Of a DNA stretch of 64,000 bases, positions 1-8,597 are shown piece by piece; position 1 is the first letter of the stretch; every line of letters starts with the position of its first letter. Source of the stretch: JAVSMW01 sp032027005 (GTDB lineage: Bacteria; Bacillota; Thermincolia; Thermincolales; UBA2595). The notes below the pieces were generated by a model, which saw nothing but the letters and a program-made list of their open reading frames with translations, searched no databases and had not been told where the DNA came from. The DNA is taken from contig JAVSMW010000013.1 of assembly GCA_032027005.1 (NCBI GenBank), positions 58,429-122,428 of the forward strand, read 5' to 3'. A program made the translations under genes and the position numbers.

Positions 1-227
1 TGCAAAAATCAGGTTTTCTCTCATAATTATAGTCATTCCTTTCGCTTCGCTCAAGGCACAAAACGTAATGAAATACGTTGGCATTGAGCGAATTTTTTAT
101 TATTCTAAACTCCTAGGGANGTTCTTGTAAATCCATATTTTTTTGGTCATCAACCGATGGCTTGCTTTGCTCTGCCACTTTACTTTGCTGGTACCTCTAA
201 CTCATTATTTCAGACTTTACACCTCTT

Positions 228-1400
228 CTATATTACTACAACAGTCTTGCCACGATTGGTTTCTACATCTTTTTCATTTCCTGTGGCCTGTTGGGTAACA
301 ACTACATAACCTTCCGCCCTCAGCTCGCGGGCCTTTTTGAAGGCTGCGGCGGCTTGGTCCTCCCGGTATAGAACCACATAATCGGGTTCTGCTGCCACCT
401 CCGGGGTGCTGCCTTCCCTTTCCAGGGACAGCAGAAGCCTTTCCATGCCCAGGGCGAAACCCGTGGCCGGACATGTGCCGCCGAATTGCCCCATTAAATT
501 ATCATACCTGCCGCCGCCTAAAATAGGGAATCCGATATATGATGAAAACCCTTCAAAAACTATACCCGTGTAATAGTCCAAACCGCGCAGGATACTAAAA
601 TTAAGCTCCACATTGGCAGTAATTTCATAAGCCTCCAGGGCTTCATATACTTTATCCAGGATATCTAAGGCTCTAAGAGTTTTCTCATTACGGGCCAGCT
701 TCCGGGCCTCCTGAATAATGTCTTTTTCTCCGTGGGTTGTAATAATGCGCATAAAACGTTCCTTGTCACTCTCCGGAACATTGAATTCATCCAGGAGTTC
801 CTGCAGGCCCACATAATTTCTGTTACTGATGGCAGCTTTAACCCGTCCTACCTGATCTTCAGGTAGTCCCAGTTCCTCCATCATACCATAGAGGATATCA
901 ACGTGCCCAATGCTTAACTGAAAGTTCCGCAAACCCGATTGCTTTAAAAGCTCCACGGCAATGGCAATTACCTCGGCATCGGCGTAAGGGCTGCCCTCAC
1001 CAATAAGTTCTATTCCTGATTGGTAAAACTCCCGCTGCCTGCCGGCCTGGGGGTCTTCATAGCTAAACACATTGGCCATATAAAAAAATCTCATGGGCCG
1101 CGCCCAGTCCCGCATTTTCGAGGATGCCAGCCGGGCAATGGGAGTGGTCATATCAGGCCTTAATGTCAGGATATGGCCCTGCCTGTCGATAAACTTATAA
1201 AGCTGGGCATCTTCTTCGGCCCCCCGTCCGATGGAAAGGGCGTCATAAAATTCAAAGGTTGGGGTTATGACTTCATTATAACCCCAGGTCCTAAAGATTT
1301 TCTCAAAGCTATTCTCCAGGCTTCTTTTGCGAAGCGCCTCACTTGGCAATAAATCGCGTACACCGACAGGAATCTGCAGTTTCAACTGATCCTTCGTCAT
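228..1400 (-). CDS. hisZ: ATP phosphoribosyltransferase regulatory subunit HisZ
   Basis: A paralogue of histidyl-tRNA synthetase that in many bacteria binds the short form of HisG and makes the first step of histidine synthesis feedback-sensitive. The class II synthetase fold is visible: a motif 2-like TLRPDMTTPIAR at about residues 79-90, RGLDYYTG at 272-279, GGGRYDNL at 295-302 and GFALGMERLL at 314-323. The roughly 390-residue length and lack of a full anticodon-binding domain fit HisZ rather than HisS. I chose the ATG at 1400 because AAAGGA lies 8 nt upstream; an in-frame ATG at 1409 has no spacing to that site. hisG would be expected downstream, below position 1, and is not in the window. 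Confidence 0.9.
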   Translation of the reverse strand: MTKDQLKLQIPVGVRDLLPSEALRKRSLENSFEKIFRTWGYNEVITPTFEFYDALSIGRGAEEDAQLYKFIDRQGHILTLRPDMTTPIARLASSKMRDWARPMRFFYMANVFSYEDPQAGRQREFYQSGIELIGEGSPYADAEVIAIAVELLKQSGLRNFQLSIGHVDILYGMMEELGLPEDQVGRVKAAISNRNYVGLQELLDEFNVPESDKERFMRIITTHGEKDIIQEARKLARNEKTLRALDILDKVYEALEAYEITANVELNFSILRGLDYYTGIVFEGFSSYIGFPILGGGRYDNLMGQFGGTCPATGFALGMERLLLSLEREGSTPEVAAEPDYVVLYREDQAAAAFKKARELRAEGYVVVTQQATGNEKDVETNRGKTVVVI

Positions 1401-1445
1401 AATATACATCCTTTCGTGCTTTAACTAATTAAAGTACCAAAGAAT

Positions 1446-1474
1446 ATGTTAGCATAGGTTAGTGTTATTGTCAA
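1446..1474 (-). promoter_or_regulatory. Promoter of hisZ
   Basis: On the minus strand TTGACA (1474-1469) and TAACAT (1451-1446) are separated by 17 nt, matching a housekeeping sigma factor promoter about 45 nt upstream of hisZ. No T-box or his leader motif is visible between it and the gene. Confidence 0.6.
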
Positions 1475-1558
1475 GAAAAGGTGACTGATAATATGGTTAC
1501 TGATAATATCCATGCCATGATGATTCAATAATATTTCTAATCTGCAACTAAAACATAG

Positions 1559-1586
1559 TTGCAATATGCGCTTTACTGGATATAAT
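1559..1586 (+). promoter_or_regulatory. Promoter of hicAB
   Basis: TTGCAA (1559-1564) and a perfect TATAAT (1581-1586) with a 16-nt spacer lie about 37 nt before hicA. HicB antitoxins usually repress their own promoter, so this is also the likely operator region. Confidence 0.55.
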
Positions 1587-1622
1587 AATACTAGAGGTAT
1601 AAAAAGAAAAGAGCGATAAGAA

Positions 1623-1880
1623 ATGAGTAAAAGGGAAAAGTTGAGAAAAAGACTATTAGAAAAACCGCGTGATTTTACTTATGATGAAGCTAAATCATTT
1701 CTAAGTCAGCTTGGCTACAAGGAAGATAACCGTGGTCGTGCATCTGGTTCTAGAGTAGCTTTTGTTCATACTCAGACAAAACATATAATCAGATTGCATA
1801 AGCCACACCCAGGGAATATCCTGAAATCGTACCAAATTGATGAGTTAATTGAAGCGTTGAGAAATCAAGGAGTGATTTAA
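1623..1880 (+). CDS. hicA: HicA-family toxin (mRNA interferase), variant lacking the usual histidine
   Basis: An 85-residue double-stranded-RNA-binding-fold protein of the HicA/YcfA family, the toxin half of a type II toxin-antitoxin pair; classical HicA cleaves mRNA in translation. The family shape is visible: an N-terminal helix, the SGSRVAF strand, LHKPHP, and a C-terminal helix ending in EALRNQGVI. In the classical family the strand carries GSxH, whose His is catalytic. Here the position reads GSRV, a substitution I recall in a subfamily of chromosomal HicA proteins. hicB follows 3 nt downstream, so the two are co-transcribed. A weak purine-rich site precedes the ATG. Confidence 0.8.
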   Translation: MSKREKLRKRLLEKPRDFTYDEAKSFLSQLGYKEDNRGRASGSRVAFVHTQTKHIIRLHKPHPGNILKSYQIDELIEALRNQGVI

Positions 1881-1883
1881 TTT

Positions 1884-2225
1884 ATGAAGGATGTCTTACT
1901 ATATAAGAATTTCATAGGCTCGGTACACTTCAGCACTGATGATGAAATATTTTATGGAAAAATTGAGGGAATTAATGATTCTATTGGTTTTGAGGGTAGT
2001 AGCGTTGAGGAATTGAAGCATGCATTCCATGAAGCAGTTGAAGATTATCTTGAACTATGCGAAATAAATGGTAAACAACCTCAGAAGGCATATAAAGGCA
2101 GCTTTAATATTAGGATTCCCCCAGATTTGCATTTCAAAGCTGCTCGGGAAGCAATAATTAAAGGGGTTTCCTTAAATCAGTTTATTGAAAATGCTATTAA
2201 GGAAAAAGTATCGCCTTCAAAATAA
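1884..2225 (+). CDS. hicB: HicB-family antitoxin
   Basis: A 113-residue antitoxin partner of the preceding HicA. The N-terminal half (to about residue 65) is the degenerate RNase H-like HicB fold that occludes the toxin, recognisable by GFEGSSVEELKHAF and by EAVEDYLELC. The C-terminal half, with FNIRIPPDLH and GVSLNQFIENAI, is a ribbon-helix-helix DNA-binding domain of the Arc/MetJ type, expected to bind the shared promoter. Length and domain order are normal. Expression is presumably autoregulated; that is inferred from the family. Confidence 0.85.
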   Translation: MKDVLLYKNFIGSVHFSTDDEIFYGKIEGINDSIGFEGSSVEELKHAFHEAVEDYLELCEINGKQPQKAYKGSFNIRIPPDLHFKAAREAIIKGVSLNQFIENAIKEKVSPSK

Positions 2226-2288
2226 AATTATCTCTGGAAATTTAAGCAAAATAAAATCACATTGATTAGAACAAGGTTGGGCATGTTA

Positions 2289-2327
2289 AAGCCACGATAC
2301 CATGATTGGTACTCGTGGCCTTATGTT
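2289..2327. terminator. Bidirectional terminator between hicAB and yerC
   Basis: GCCACGATACCA and TGGTACTCGTGGC form a stem of about 12 bp with one bulge, followed by TTATGTTTT on the plus strand. It lies between two convergent genes. Confidence 0.65.
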
Positions 2328-2349
2328 TTCTAACTGTTTTTAAACTCCC

Positions 2350-2658
2350 CTATTTCTTCCTGGAATTTGCCTTGATCATTAGTCTCTCAAACACCAGTTT
2401 ATACCCATCAGCACCGTAATTCAGGGCCCTTTTGACCCGGCTGATGGTGGCTGTGCTAGCCCCCGTTTTTTCCGCAATTTCACCATAGGTTCGGTTCTCT
2501 TCCAGCATTTTGGCCACTTCCAGCCGCTGAGCCATTGACTTTAACTCTGCCACGGTGCATATATCCTCAAAAAAACGGTAACACTCTTCATCATTTTGCA
2601 GCAAAAGAACAGCTTCAAAAAGTTTGTCCACCAAAGGCTCCTTCAGTTTGCTGGTCAC
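2350..2658 (-). CDS. yerC: YerC/YecD family TrpR-related DNA-binding protein
   Basis: A 102-residue protein of the YerC/YecD family, which shares the fold of the tryptophan repressor TrpR. The helix-turn-helix at about residues 57-80 reads YGEIAEKTGASTATISRVKRAL, and the segment before it (CTVAELKSMAQRLEVAKML) is the hallmark of the family. Its ligand and targets are not known to me, and nothing suggests that tryptophan is sensed. The start is a GTG at 2658 with GAGGGAT a few bases upstream. It is transcribed alone, with the hic terminator directly downstream. Confidence 0.85.
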   Translation of the reverse strand: MTSKLKEPLVDKLFEAVLLLQNDEECYRFFEDICTVAELKSMAQRLEVAKMLEENRTYGEIAEKTGASTATISRVKRALNYGADGYKLVFERLMIKANSRKK

Positions 2659-2741
2659 ACTTATCCCTCATTCCCTTAAAACTGCGGTATATATTCTATG
2701 TCAGGCTGATGATTTCCTTCTTTAATTTTGCCACATGTTGA

Positions 2742-3260
2742 GTTTGTTAAACAACAGGCTTTTTAAAATTTTTCTTGATTCATGAATAATCATGCCATCA
2801 TTAAATAAAAATAGAATCAGGTAGTCGGCTTTAGCGCCGTCTCCTAACTCCTTAGCTTTTGGATACGAGGGAAGCCCCATAAGGGGGGCTTTCTTCGTTT
2901 TTATGAGAGAAACCTGATTTTCTTTTTTACCAGCTCACAAGTACTACTGATTTTAGGGGTATCCAATGCCGTAATCCTACTACAAAAAGAATGACTTTTT
3001 TCTCGCCTCTCTTTCGTTCTTCTGCTTATCAATCTTTCAATCTAATGAATCAAATGTGCTTGAAATATTAGACGCATTATGATTTTCACTTCCTGCCAGA
3101 GCCGCAAAGTTAGCTTTGTTAATTTCTTACAGCAGTTCATGCTTTAAACCAAAAGGCCATGATGTGCTCAGCAGCCATCGCCGATTTTAAAGCAACCCGG
3201 AAAGCAAAGCACTATCTCAGGATGCTGCGGAAGTTTCAGGCAGCTCAGTAAAATTTCGTC
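2742..3260. other. Intergenic stretch with a structured element and strong hairpin
   Basis: No convincing gene is seen in these 519 bases. A GC-rich block at about 2822-2870 (GTAGTCGGCTTTAGCGCC, then TCCTAACTCCTTAGC) is followed by a terminator-like hairpin AAGCCCC-ATAA-GGGGGGCTTT at about 2870-2892 and a T-rich tail on the plus strand. This is the layout of a leader RNA with a terminator, but no plus-strand gene follows and I do not recognise the aptamer. The motif ATGAGAGAAACCTGATTT at about 2904 recurs in near-identical form, inverted, at the very start of the window. The rest (2912-3260) shows nothing I can name. Confidence 0.35.
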
Positions 3261-3851
3261 TCATCCTCGCTTTCTGGTCGGCACAGGAACAATATGTCTC
3301 CGGACTCTTTTCTTCTGGTGCACTTCCCCCGTATGCTGAGAATTATTAGTATCCGGCGAAGGTTCACTCAACAGGCTGCTATTGGCCTTTTTAGGCTGAA
3401 ACAACACCTCATCTCCCAGTTTTACTGCAATTACAGATGCTAACAAACCCCAAACTGCACTGGTTATCGAAAATGTGATATTAGTCTTAGGGTCTCGGGG
3501 ATAAGTCTTGCCAGGGCCGACATTGGCAATTAATCCCCGAAACCCGCCCAAACCTAAAACTCCAATCAGAAAGCCTTTTAATAAACTGCTGTCCCTGCCT
3601 GTTAACGATATCAGATAAACCAGAGGAACACCCAAAACAGCGGAGATAATAAAATCTCCACCGGTACCGAAAAACTCGCCTTGCTCACTGAGTGCTTGTC
3701 TTTTAGGCATGAATATCCCACTTATAACCTCTCCATATCTCTTAGATTCTACTTTTTTGCGAAAAAGTGCTTCATTGATAATTGCTTTAGGTATGTTGGC
3801 CAGTATTCCTGCAACAAAACCAAGCGTAATGCGGTCTTTAAGCTTAAGCAT
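3261..3851 (-). CDS. Membrane protein of unknown function
   Basis: A 196-residue protein I do not recognise. It has hydrophobic segments at about residues 8-26 (ITLGFVAGILANIPKAI), 66-85, 90-110 and 127-145, suggesting three to four membrane helices. A basic, Ser- and Lys-rich tail (QKKRVRRHIVPVPTRKRG) probably lies in the cytoplasm. It is isolated: yerC lies downstream beyond a long gap and the purine operon ends about 150 nt upstream. No function can be assigned. Confidence 0.6.
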   Translation of the reverse strand: MLKLKDRITLGFVAGILANIPKAIINEALFRKKVESKRYGEVISGIFMPKRQALSEQGEFFGTGGDFIISAVLGVPLVYLISLTGRDSSLLKGFLIGVLGLGGFRGLIANVGPGKTYPRDPKTNITFSITSAVWGLLASVIAVKLGDEVLFQPKKANSSLLSEPSPDTNNSQHTGEVHQKKRVRRHIVPVPTRKRG

Positions 3852-3970
3852 ATGTCTTCAATCCCCTTAAAGTTTAATTGGACGATAATCTATTTGTTTC
3901 CCTTTTAAGATGGATGCATTATTATAATACCCCTGAAGGTTTTAAAACATTACGGAAGATTGCAAAAAGT

Positions 3971-3997
3971 AAAAAGGTGGCACAAATATGCCACCAT
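3971..3997 (-). terminator. Terminator of the purine operon
   Basis: Read on the minus strand, GGTGGCA-TATTTG-TGCCACC followed by TTTTTAC lies 11 nt after the purD stop. A perfect 7-bp stem with a T tract closes the purEBCFMNHD unit. Confidence 0.85.
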
Positions 3998-4006
3998 AAG
4001 ATGTTT

Positions 4007-5281
4007 TTATCTTAAATGTTTCAACGCCTTTTGTCCTATATCTTTCCGGTACTGGACTCCGTCCCAGGTTATTTCCTCTACTGCTTTATAAACATTATCT
4101 ATAGCTTCAGGGATAGTCTCACCCAGAGCTGTCACACCCAACACACGCCCGCCGGTGGCTAAGATTTGGCCGTCCTTTGCCGCGGTTCCAGCGTGAAATA
4201 CCATCGCTCCGGCAGCGGCCGCATCCTCCAAACCTGTGATGACCTGGCCCTTTTCATAACTGCCGGGATAACCTCCGGCTGCCATGACTACACATACCGC
4301 CGCCTCATGGTGCCACTTAATTTCCGTCCCGGCCAGCTTTTTATCAATGATGGCATCTATTATATCGACAATATCAGTTTCCAGCCTGGCCAGGACCGCC
4401 TGAGTCTCGGGATCACCAAAGCGGGCATTATATTCTAAAACTTTTGGCCCGTCTTTGGTAATCATCAGGCCGGCATAAAGGACCCCTTCATAAGTCCGCC
4501 CTTCGGCAGCCATGCCCTGAATGGTTGGGAGCAAAATCTTATCATATACAAAAGGCTCCAAATCTTCGGTGTAAACAGGTGCCGGAGAATAGGCCCCCAT
4601 TCCGCCGGTATTGGGGCCTTCGTCATTGTTAAAAATCCGCTTATGATCCTGGGAGGATACCATCGGGATTACAGCCGTGCCATCAGTGAAAGCCAGGATG
4701 CTTACTTCCTCTCCCTCCAGGTATTCTTCCACGACCAGGCGGTTGCCTGAATCCCCGAAAGCCTTGTCCTCCATGATCAGCCTGACAGCATCAATGGCCT
4801 CCTGTTCGGTCATGGCCACAACAACACCCTTACCTGCCGCCAGACCGTCAGCCTTGACTACACAGGGGGCACCATTTTCCCTGATATATTGAATGGCTTG
4901 GGCACTATCTGTAAAATCCCTGTACCTGGCAGTGGGAATATTGTATTTAGCCATCAATTCCTTGGCCAGTACTTTACTGCCCTCAAGCTCAGCCGCCTTC
5001 CGGCTGGCCCCGAAAATCCTTAAACCGGCTAATCTGAATTTATCCACTATCCCTAAAGTCAGAGGAGCTTCAGGGCCAACTACAGTCAGGTCAATTTGCT
5101 CATCCAGGGCAAACTTCAAAAGCCCTTCCACGTCTTCGGCCCCAATTTTTATACACTCGGCTTCCCGGGCGATACCTGCATTGCCCGGGGCGCAATATAT
5201 TTTCGTTACACGCTTACTTTGGCCGATTTTCCAGACCAGGGCGTGTTCACGTCCTCCACCGCCAACCACAAGTACTTTCAA
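4007..5281 (-). CDS. purD: Phosphoribosylamine--glycine ligase PurD
   Basis: Glycinamide ribonucleotide synthetase, the second step of de novo purine synthesis: phosphoribosylamine plus glycine plus ATP gives GAR. It is an ATP-grasp enzyme. Visible are the N-terminal VLVVGGGGREHAL, VKADGLAAGKGVVVA in the ATP-grasp region, GGMGAYSP, and VLEYNARFGDPETQ near residue 290. I chose the TTG at 5281 because it gives the conserved start MKVLVVGGGG and sits at normal distance from GAGGTG; the GTG at 5290 overlaps that site. About 424 residues, normal for the family. Last gene of the purine operon, starting 13 nt after the purH stop. Confidence 0.95.
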   Translation of the reverse strand: MKVLVVGGGGREHALVWKIGQSKRVTKIYCAPGNAGIAREAECIKIGAEDVEGLLKFALDEQIDLTVVGPEAPLTLGIVDKFRLAGLRIFGASRKAAELEGSKVLAKELMAKYNIPTARYRDFTDSAQAIQYIRENGAPCVVKADGLAAGKGVVVAMTEQEAIDAVRLIMEDKAFGDSGNRLVVEEYLEGEEVSILAFTDGTAVIPMVSSQDHKRIFNNDEGPNTGGMGAYSPAPVYTEDLEPFVYDKILLPTIQGMAAEGRTYEGVLYAGLMITKDGPKVLEYNARFGDPETQAVLARLETDIVDIIDAIIDKKLAGTEIKWHHEAAVCVVMAAGGYPGSYEKGQVITGLEDAAAAGAMVFHAGTAAKDGQILATGGRVLGVTALGETIPEAIDNVYKAVEEITWDGVQYRKDIGQKALKHLR

Positions 5282-5294
5282 CTGTCTCACCTCT

Positions 5295-6836
5295 TTAGTG
5301 TTTAAAGTGCCGCATCCCTGTCAGAACCATGACTATCCCGTGCTCATCGGCGGCTTTGATCGAATCCTCGTCTCTCAATGAACCGCCGGTCTGGATGATT
5401 GCAGTGATTCCGGCCTGTACAGCCTCATCTACAGTATCCCGGAACGGAAAAAAGGCATCAGATGACATTACCGCGCCGCAAGCCCGCTCCCCGGCCTGCC
5501 CAAGGGCAATCCGGGCGGAATTGACCCTGTTCATCTGTCCGGCCCCAACACCCAGGGTTGTCTTGTCTTTAGTTACTACAATGGCGTTGGATTTGACGTG
5601 TTTGACCACCTTCCAGGCAAACAGCAGTTCCTCCAGCTCGGCCTGGGTAGGCTGTTTTTTCGAGACAACTTTGAGATCACTTAAATCAAGCTGCCCTTTA
5701 TCAACATCCTGCACCAGCAGCCCGCCATTAACTGCCTTCATGTCCCAGCCCTGCTGCGGACCCTCGGGCATCCCGCCTGTCTTTAAGACCCGGAAGTTAC
5801 CTTTGGCTTTGAAGACCTCCAAAGCCTCACCAGTAAAGTCAGGAGCAATTACTACTTCCAGGAAAGTTTTGACCATTTCCTGGGCAGCAGCTTTATCCAC
5901 CTCCCGGTTGCAGGCTACAATTCCCCCAAAGGCCGATACCGGGTCTGCATCAAAAGCTTCTTTATAGGCTTGAACCAGGGTAGCCGAGCTGGCCACCCCG
6001 CAGGGATTATTATGTTTAATAATAACTGCTGAAGGCTCTGAAAATTCCCGCACACATTCAAAAGCCGCATTACTGTCCATAATATTATTAAAGGACAGTT
6101 CTTTCCCCTGCAGCTGTACTGCTGTGCCAACGCCGGGGGTGACTACTCCGGGATTCCGGTAAAAAGCCGCCTTTTGATGGGGATTTTCACCATAGCGGCA
6201 GTCCTGAGCTTTTACGAAGGATATACCCAGGGTCTGGGGAAAAGCCTCATCTTTTTTAGCCAGATTATTGAGATATGTACTGATATAGGTGTCATATTCC
6301 GCAGTATGGGTAAAGGCCTCAGCTGCCAGGCGGAATCTGGTGTCTGCGGAAACCTCGCCCTTTTCCTTAAGCTCTGCAATCACTTCGGCATACCTTGCTG
6401 GATTTACGACAATAGCCACACTTTCCCAGTTTTTGGCCGCTGCCCTGACCATTGTGGGTCCGCCAATATCAATATTTTCAATAGCATCCTGAAGTGTCAC
6501 ATCAGGCTTGGCAATAGTTTCTTTAAAGGGATAGAGATTTACAGCCACCAAGTCGATGGGGCCGATATTGTGTTCTTCTAACTGGGCCAGGTGTTCTGGA
6601 GTCCTTCTGGCCAGTATTCCGCCATGTATGTAAGGATTTAAAGTCTTGACCCGGCCGTCCAGGATTTCCGGAAATCCGGTAATTTCAGTAACATATCGGG
6701 CCGGTATCCCAGCTTCCTTGATAGTTTTAAAAGTCCCCCCGGTGGAGACAATTTCAAAACCAAGTTCATGCAGGGCCCGCGCAAATTCAACACACCCCGC
6801 CTTGTTTGACACACTGATTAAGGCACGCTTGCTCAC
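5295..6836 (-). CDS. purH: Bifunctional AICAR transformylase/IMP cyclohydrolase PurH
   Basis: Catalyses the last two steps to IMP: formyl transfer to AICAR from 10-formyl-tetrahydrofolate, then ring closure. The N-terminal cyclohydrolase domain (MGS-like) shows RALISVSNKAG and STGGTFKTI. The larger transformylase domain shows the family signature IIKHNNPCGVA near residue 270, and the end GMRHFKH is typical. Start chosen at the GTG at 6836, with AGAGGAGG 8 nt upstream. This gives 513 residues, the normal length. Encoded between purN (42 nt upstream) and purD. Confidence 0.95.
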   Translation of the reverse strand: MSKRALISVSNKAGCVEFARALHELGFEIVSTGGTFKTIKEAGIPARYVTEITGFPEILDGRVKTLNPYIHGGILARRTPEHLAQLEEHNIGPIDLVAVNLYPFKETIAKPDVTLQDAIENIDIGGPTMVRAAAKNWESVAIVVNPARYAEVIAELKEKGEVSADTRFRLAAEAFTHTAEYDTYISTYLNNLAKKDEAFPQTLGISFVKAQDCRYGENPHQKAAFYRNPGVVTPGVGTAVQLQGKELSFNNIMDSNAAFECVREFSEPSAVIIKHNNPCGVASSATLVQAYKEAFDADPVSAFGGIVACNREVDKAAAQEMVKTFLEVVIAPDFTGEALEVFKAKGNFRVLKTGGMPEGPQQGWDMKAVNGGLLVQDVDKGQLDLSDLKVVSKKQPTQAELEELLFAWKVVKHVKSNAIVVTKDKTTLGVGAGQMNRVNSARIALGQAGERACGAVMSSDAFFPFRDTVDEAVQAGITAIIQTGGSLRDEDSIKAADEHGIVMVLTGMRHFKH

Positions 6837-6878
6837 GTAAATACCTCCTCTTATTAGGCCTCGCATGCGACATGGAGT

Positions 6879-7511
6879 CTACCCACTCCCCACTCTCCAC
6901 TCCCCACTGATTTTCACTTTCCGCCCCTCCACCTTCAGTCTGCCCTCAGCAAAAAGCTGAATGGCCTGGGAGTAAAGTTTGTGCTCTTCTGCCAAGATTC
7001 TGGCAGCCAGGCTGTCTTCATCATCATCGGGCAGCACAGGTACAACTGCCTGCAAAATGATGGGCCCGCTGTCCATTCCCTCGTCGGCAAAGTGGACCGT
7101 ACAGCCGGAAAAGCGCACCCCATACTCTACCGCATCACGCTGGCCATGGGCGCCGGGGAATGACGGGAGTAAAGCCGGATGAATATTCATGATCCGGTTG
7201 GGGAACTCATGTAAAAGAGTCCTGCCGACCATACGCATATAACCGGCCAGAACTACTAGTTCCACCCGGTTTTCTTTTAAGCATTCCACGATAGCCGCTT
7301 CATATTCGCTTTTTTGTAAATATTCCCGGGGATCAATAAAGACCCCCTTGATGCCATGGTTTTTAGCCCTTGCCCAGGCAAAGGCTGTAGATTTATCACA
7401 AATGACAACTTGGACTTCAGCGTTAAGCTTACCGGCTTCGATGTTATCAATGATGGCCTGCAGGTTCGAACCCCGGCCGGATGCTAAAACACCCAGGCGC
7501 AGCTCAGCCAA
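6879..7511 (-). CDS. purN: Phosphoribosylglycinamide formyltransferase PurN
   Basis: Transfers a formyl group from 10-formyl-tetrahydrofolate to GAR, step three of the pathway. Visible motifs are LASGRGSNLQAI at the phosphate-binding N-terminus, NIHPALLPSFPGAHG with the catalytic His, and VHFADEGMDSGPII with the catalytic Asp. The start lies 3 nt after the purM stop, so the genes are translationally coupled. The C-terminus is odd: the last residues (GEWRVGSG) are encoded by a GTGGGGA heptad repeat tract. The end of the gene has been extended or replaced by a dispersed repeat, without touching the active site. Confidence 0.95.
   Translation of the reverse strand: MAELRLGVLASGRGSNLQAIIDNIEAGKLNAEVQVVICDKSTAFAWARAKNHGIKGVFIDPREYLQKSEYEAAIVECLKENRVELVVLAGYMRMVGRTLLHEFPNRIMNIHPALLPSFPGAHGQRDAVEYGVRFSGCTVHFADEGMDSGPIILQAVVPVLPDDDEDSLAARILAEEHKLYSQAIQLFAEGRLKVEGRKVKISGEWRVGSG
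6884..6911. repeat. Heptad repeat tract at the end of purN
   Basis: CCCACTCCCCACTCTCCACTCCCCACT, four near-perfect copies of CCCCACT or its variant TCTCCACT. It spans the purN stop codon. Same family as the tracts near 10790, 12191, 14257, 26798 and 36190. Confidence 0.8.
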
Positions 7512-7514
7512 AAT

Positions 7515-8585
7515 CTACACCTCCCCGGTTCTAAATTCCACTTGGGTAGTACCCTCTTCGACCCTGCCGATTACATATGCCTTTTCCCCCAGCTCCGCAA
7601 GGTCAGACAATATGCTGCCCGCCTGGTCAGCTGGTGCCACAATCGCCATCCCGATGCCCATATTAAAGGTCCGGTTCATTTCCTCGGCAGAAACCCCACC
7701 GATTTCCCGGATTAGGCGGAAAACCGCTTTCCCCGGCCAAGCCTCTGGATCAAGCACTACTTTGGTGCCAGCAGGTAAAATCCGGGGAATGTTTTCTGTC
7801 AAGCCACCGCCGGTGATATGAGCCATCCCTTTAATTTCGTATTTTTCAAGCAGGGGCAGGATCTGGCGGGCATATATTCTGGTTGGCTCCAGCATTTCTT
7901 CACCGACCGTACGCTCCAGTTCTTCCACATAGGAATCAACACTATAACCGGACACCTCCAGCAGCACTTTTCTAGCCAGGGAATAACCGTTGCTGTGCAG
8001 CCCGGAAGAAGGCAGGCCAATCACTGCATCCCCGGGGGCAACAGTCCTGCCGTCAATGATTTTGTCCCGGTCAACCACACCGACTACAAAACCGGCGATA
8101 TCGTATTCGCCAGGACCGTAAAAGCCGGGCATCTCAGCAGTCTCTCCGCCTATCAGGGCGCAGCCGGCCTGTTTGCAGCCTTCAGCTACGCCTTTGACGA
8201 TATCAGCCACCTTGCCGGGCACCAGTTTGCCCACCGCCAGGTAGTCGAGGAAAAACAGAGGCTCAGCCCCCTGAACCAGGATATCATTAGCACACATAGC
8301 CACCGCATCTATCCCAATGGTGTCATGCTTATCCATTTTGAAGGCCACCATCAGTTTGGTGCCTACACCGTCAGTGCCGGAAACCAGCACCGGGTTTTTA
8401 TATTTACCGGAATTTAAGGCAAACAACCCGCCAAATCCACCCAAATCTGTCATGACTTCCGGACGGAAGGTCTTTTTTACATGCTGCTTCATGAGTTCAA
8501 CAGCCTCTGCCCCTGCATCTATATCTACGCCGGCATCGGCATATGTCAACCCCTGGCGGTCACCCGCATTTTTGTTATCAGTCAT
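7515..8585 (-). CDS. purM: Phosphoribosylformylglycinamidine cyclo-ligase PurM
   Basis: AIR synthetase closes the imidazole ring of FGAM using ATP, giving AIR. It belongs to the same ATPase superfamily as PurL and SelD. Visible are TYADAGVDIDAG at the N-terminus, VSGTDGVGTKL at about residue 70, MCANDILVQGAEPLFFLDY, GGETAEMPGFY and HITGGGLTENIPR. Its 356 residues are normal. The start is 12 nt after purF and the stop lies 3 nt before purN. Confidence 0.95.
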   Translation of the reverse strand: MTDNKNAGDRQGLTYADAGVDIDAGAEAVELMKQHVKKTFRPEVMTDLGGFGGLFALNSGKYKNPVLVSGTDGVGTKLMVAFKMDKHDTIGIDAVAMCANDILVQGAEPLFFLDYLAVGKLVPGKVADIVKGVAEGCKQAGCALIGGETAEMPGFYGPGEYDIAGFVVGVVDRDKIIDGRTVAPGDAVIGLPSSGLHSNGYSLARKVLLEVSGYSVDSYVEELERTVGEEMLEPTRIYARQILPLLEKYEIKGMAHITGGGLTENIPRILPAGTKVVLDPEAWPGKAVFRLIREIGGVSAEEMNRTFNMGIGMAIVAPADQAGSILSDLAELGEKAYVIGRVEEGTTQVEFRTGEV

Positions 8586-8597
8586 TCCTGTGCCTCC

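Noticed and set aside
1410..1622. T-box or histidine leader before hisZ
   Set aside because: No TGGNACCGCG motif or His-rich leader peptide; only a plain promoter is seen.
5329..5967. Large plus-strand frames antisense to the pur genes, and similar ones across the window
   Set aside because: They are shadows of well-supported minus-strand genes: no ribosome sites and biased Ser/Pro-rich composition.
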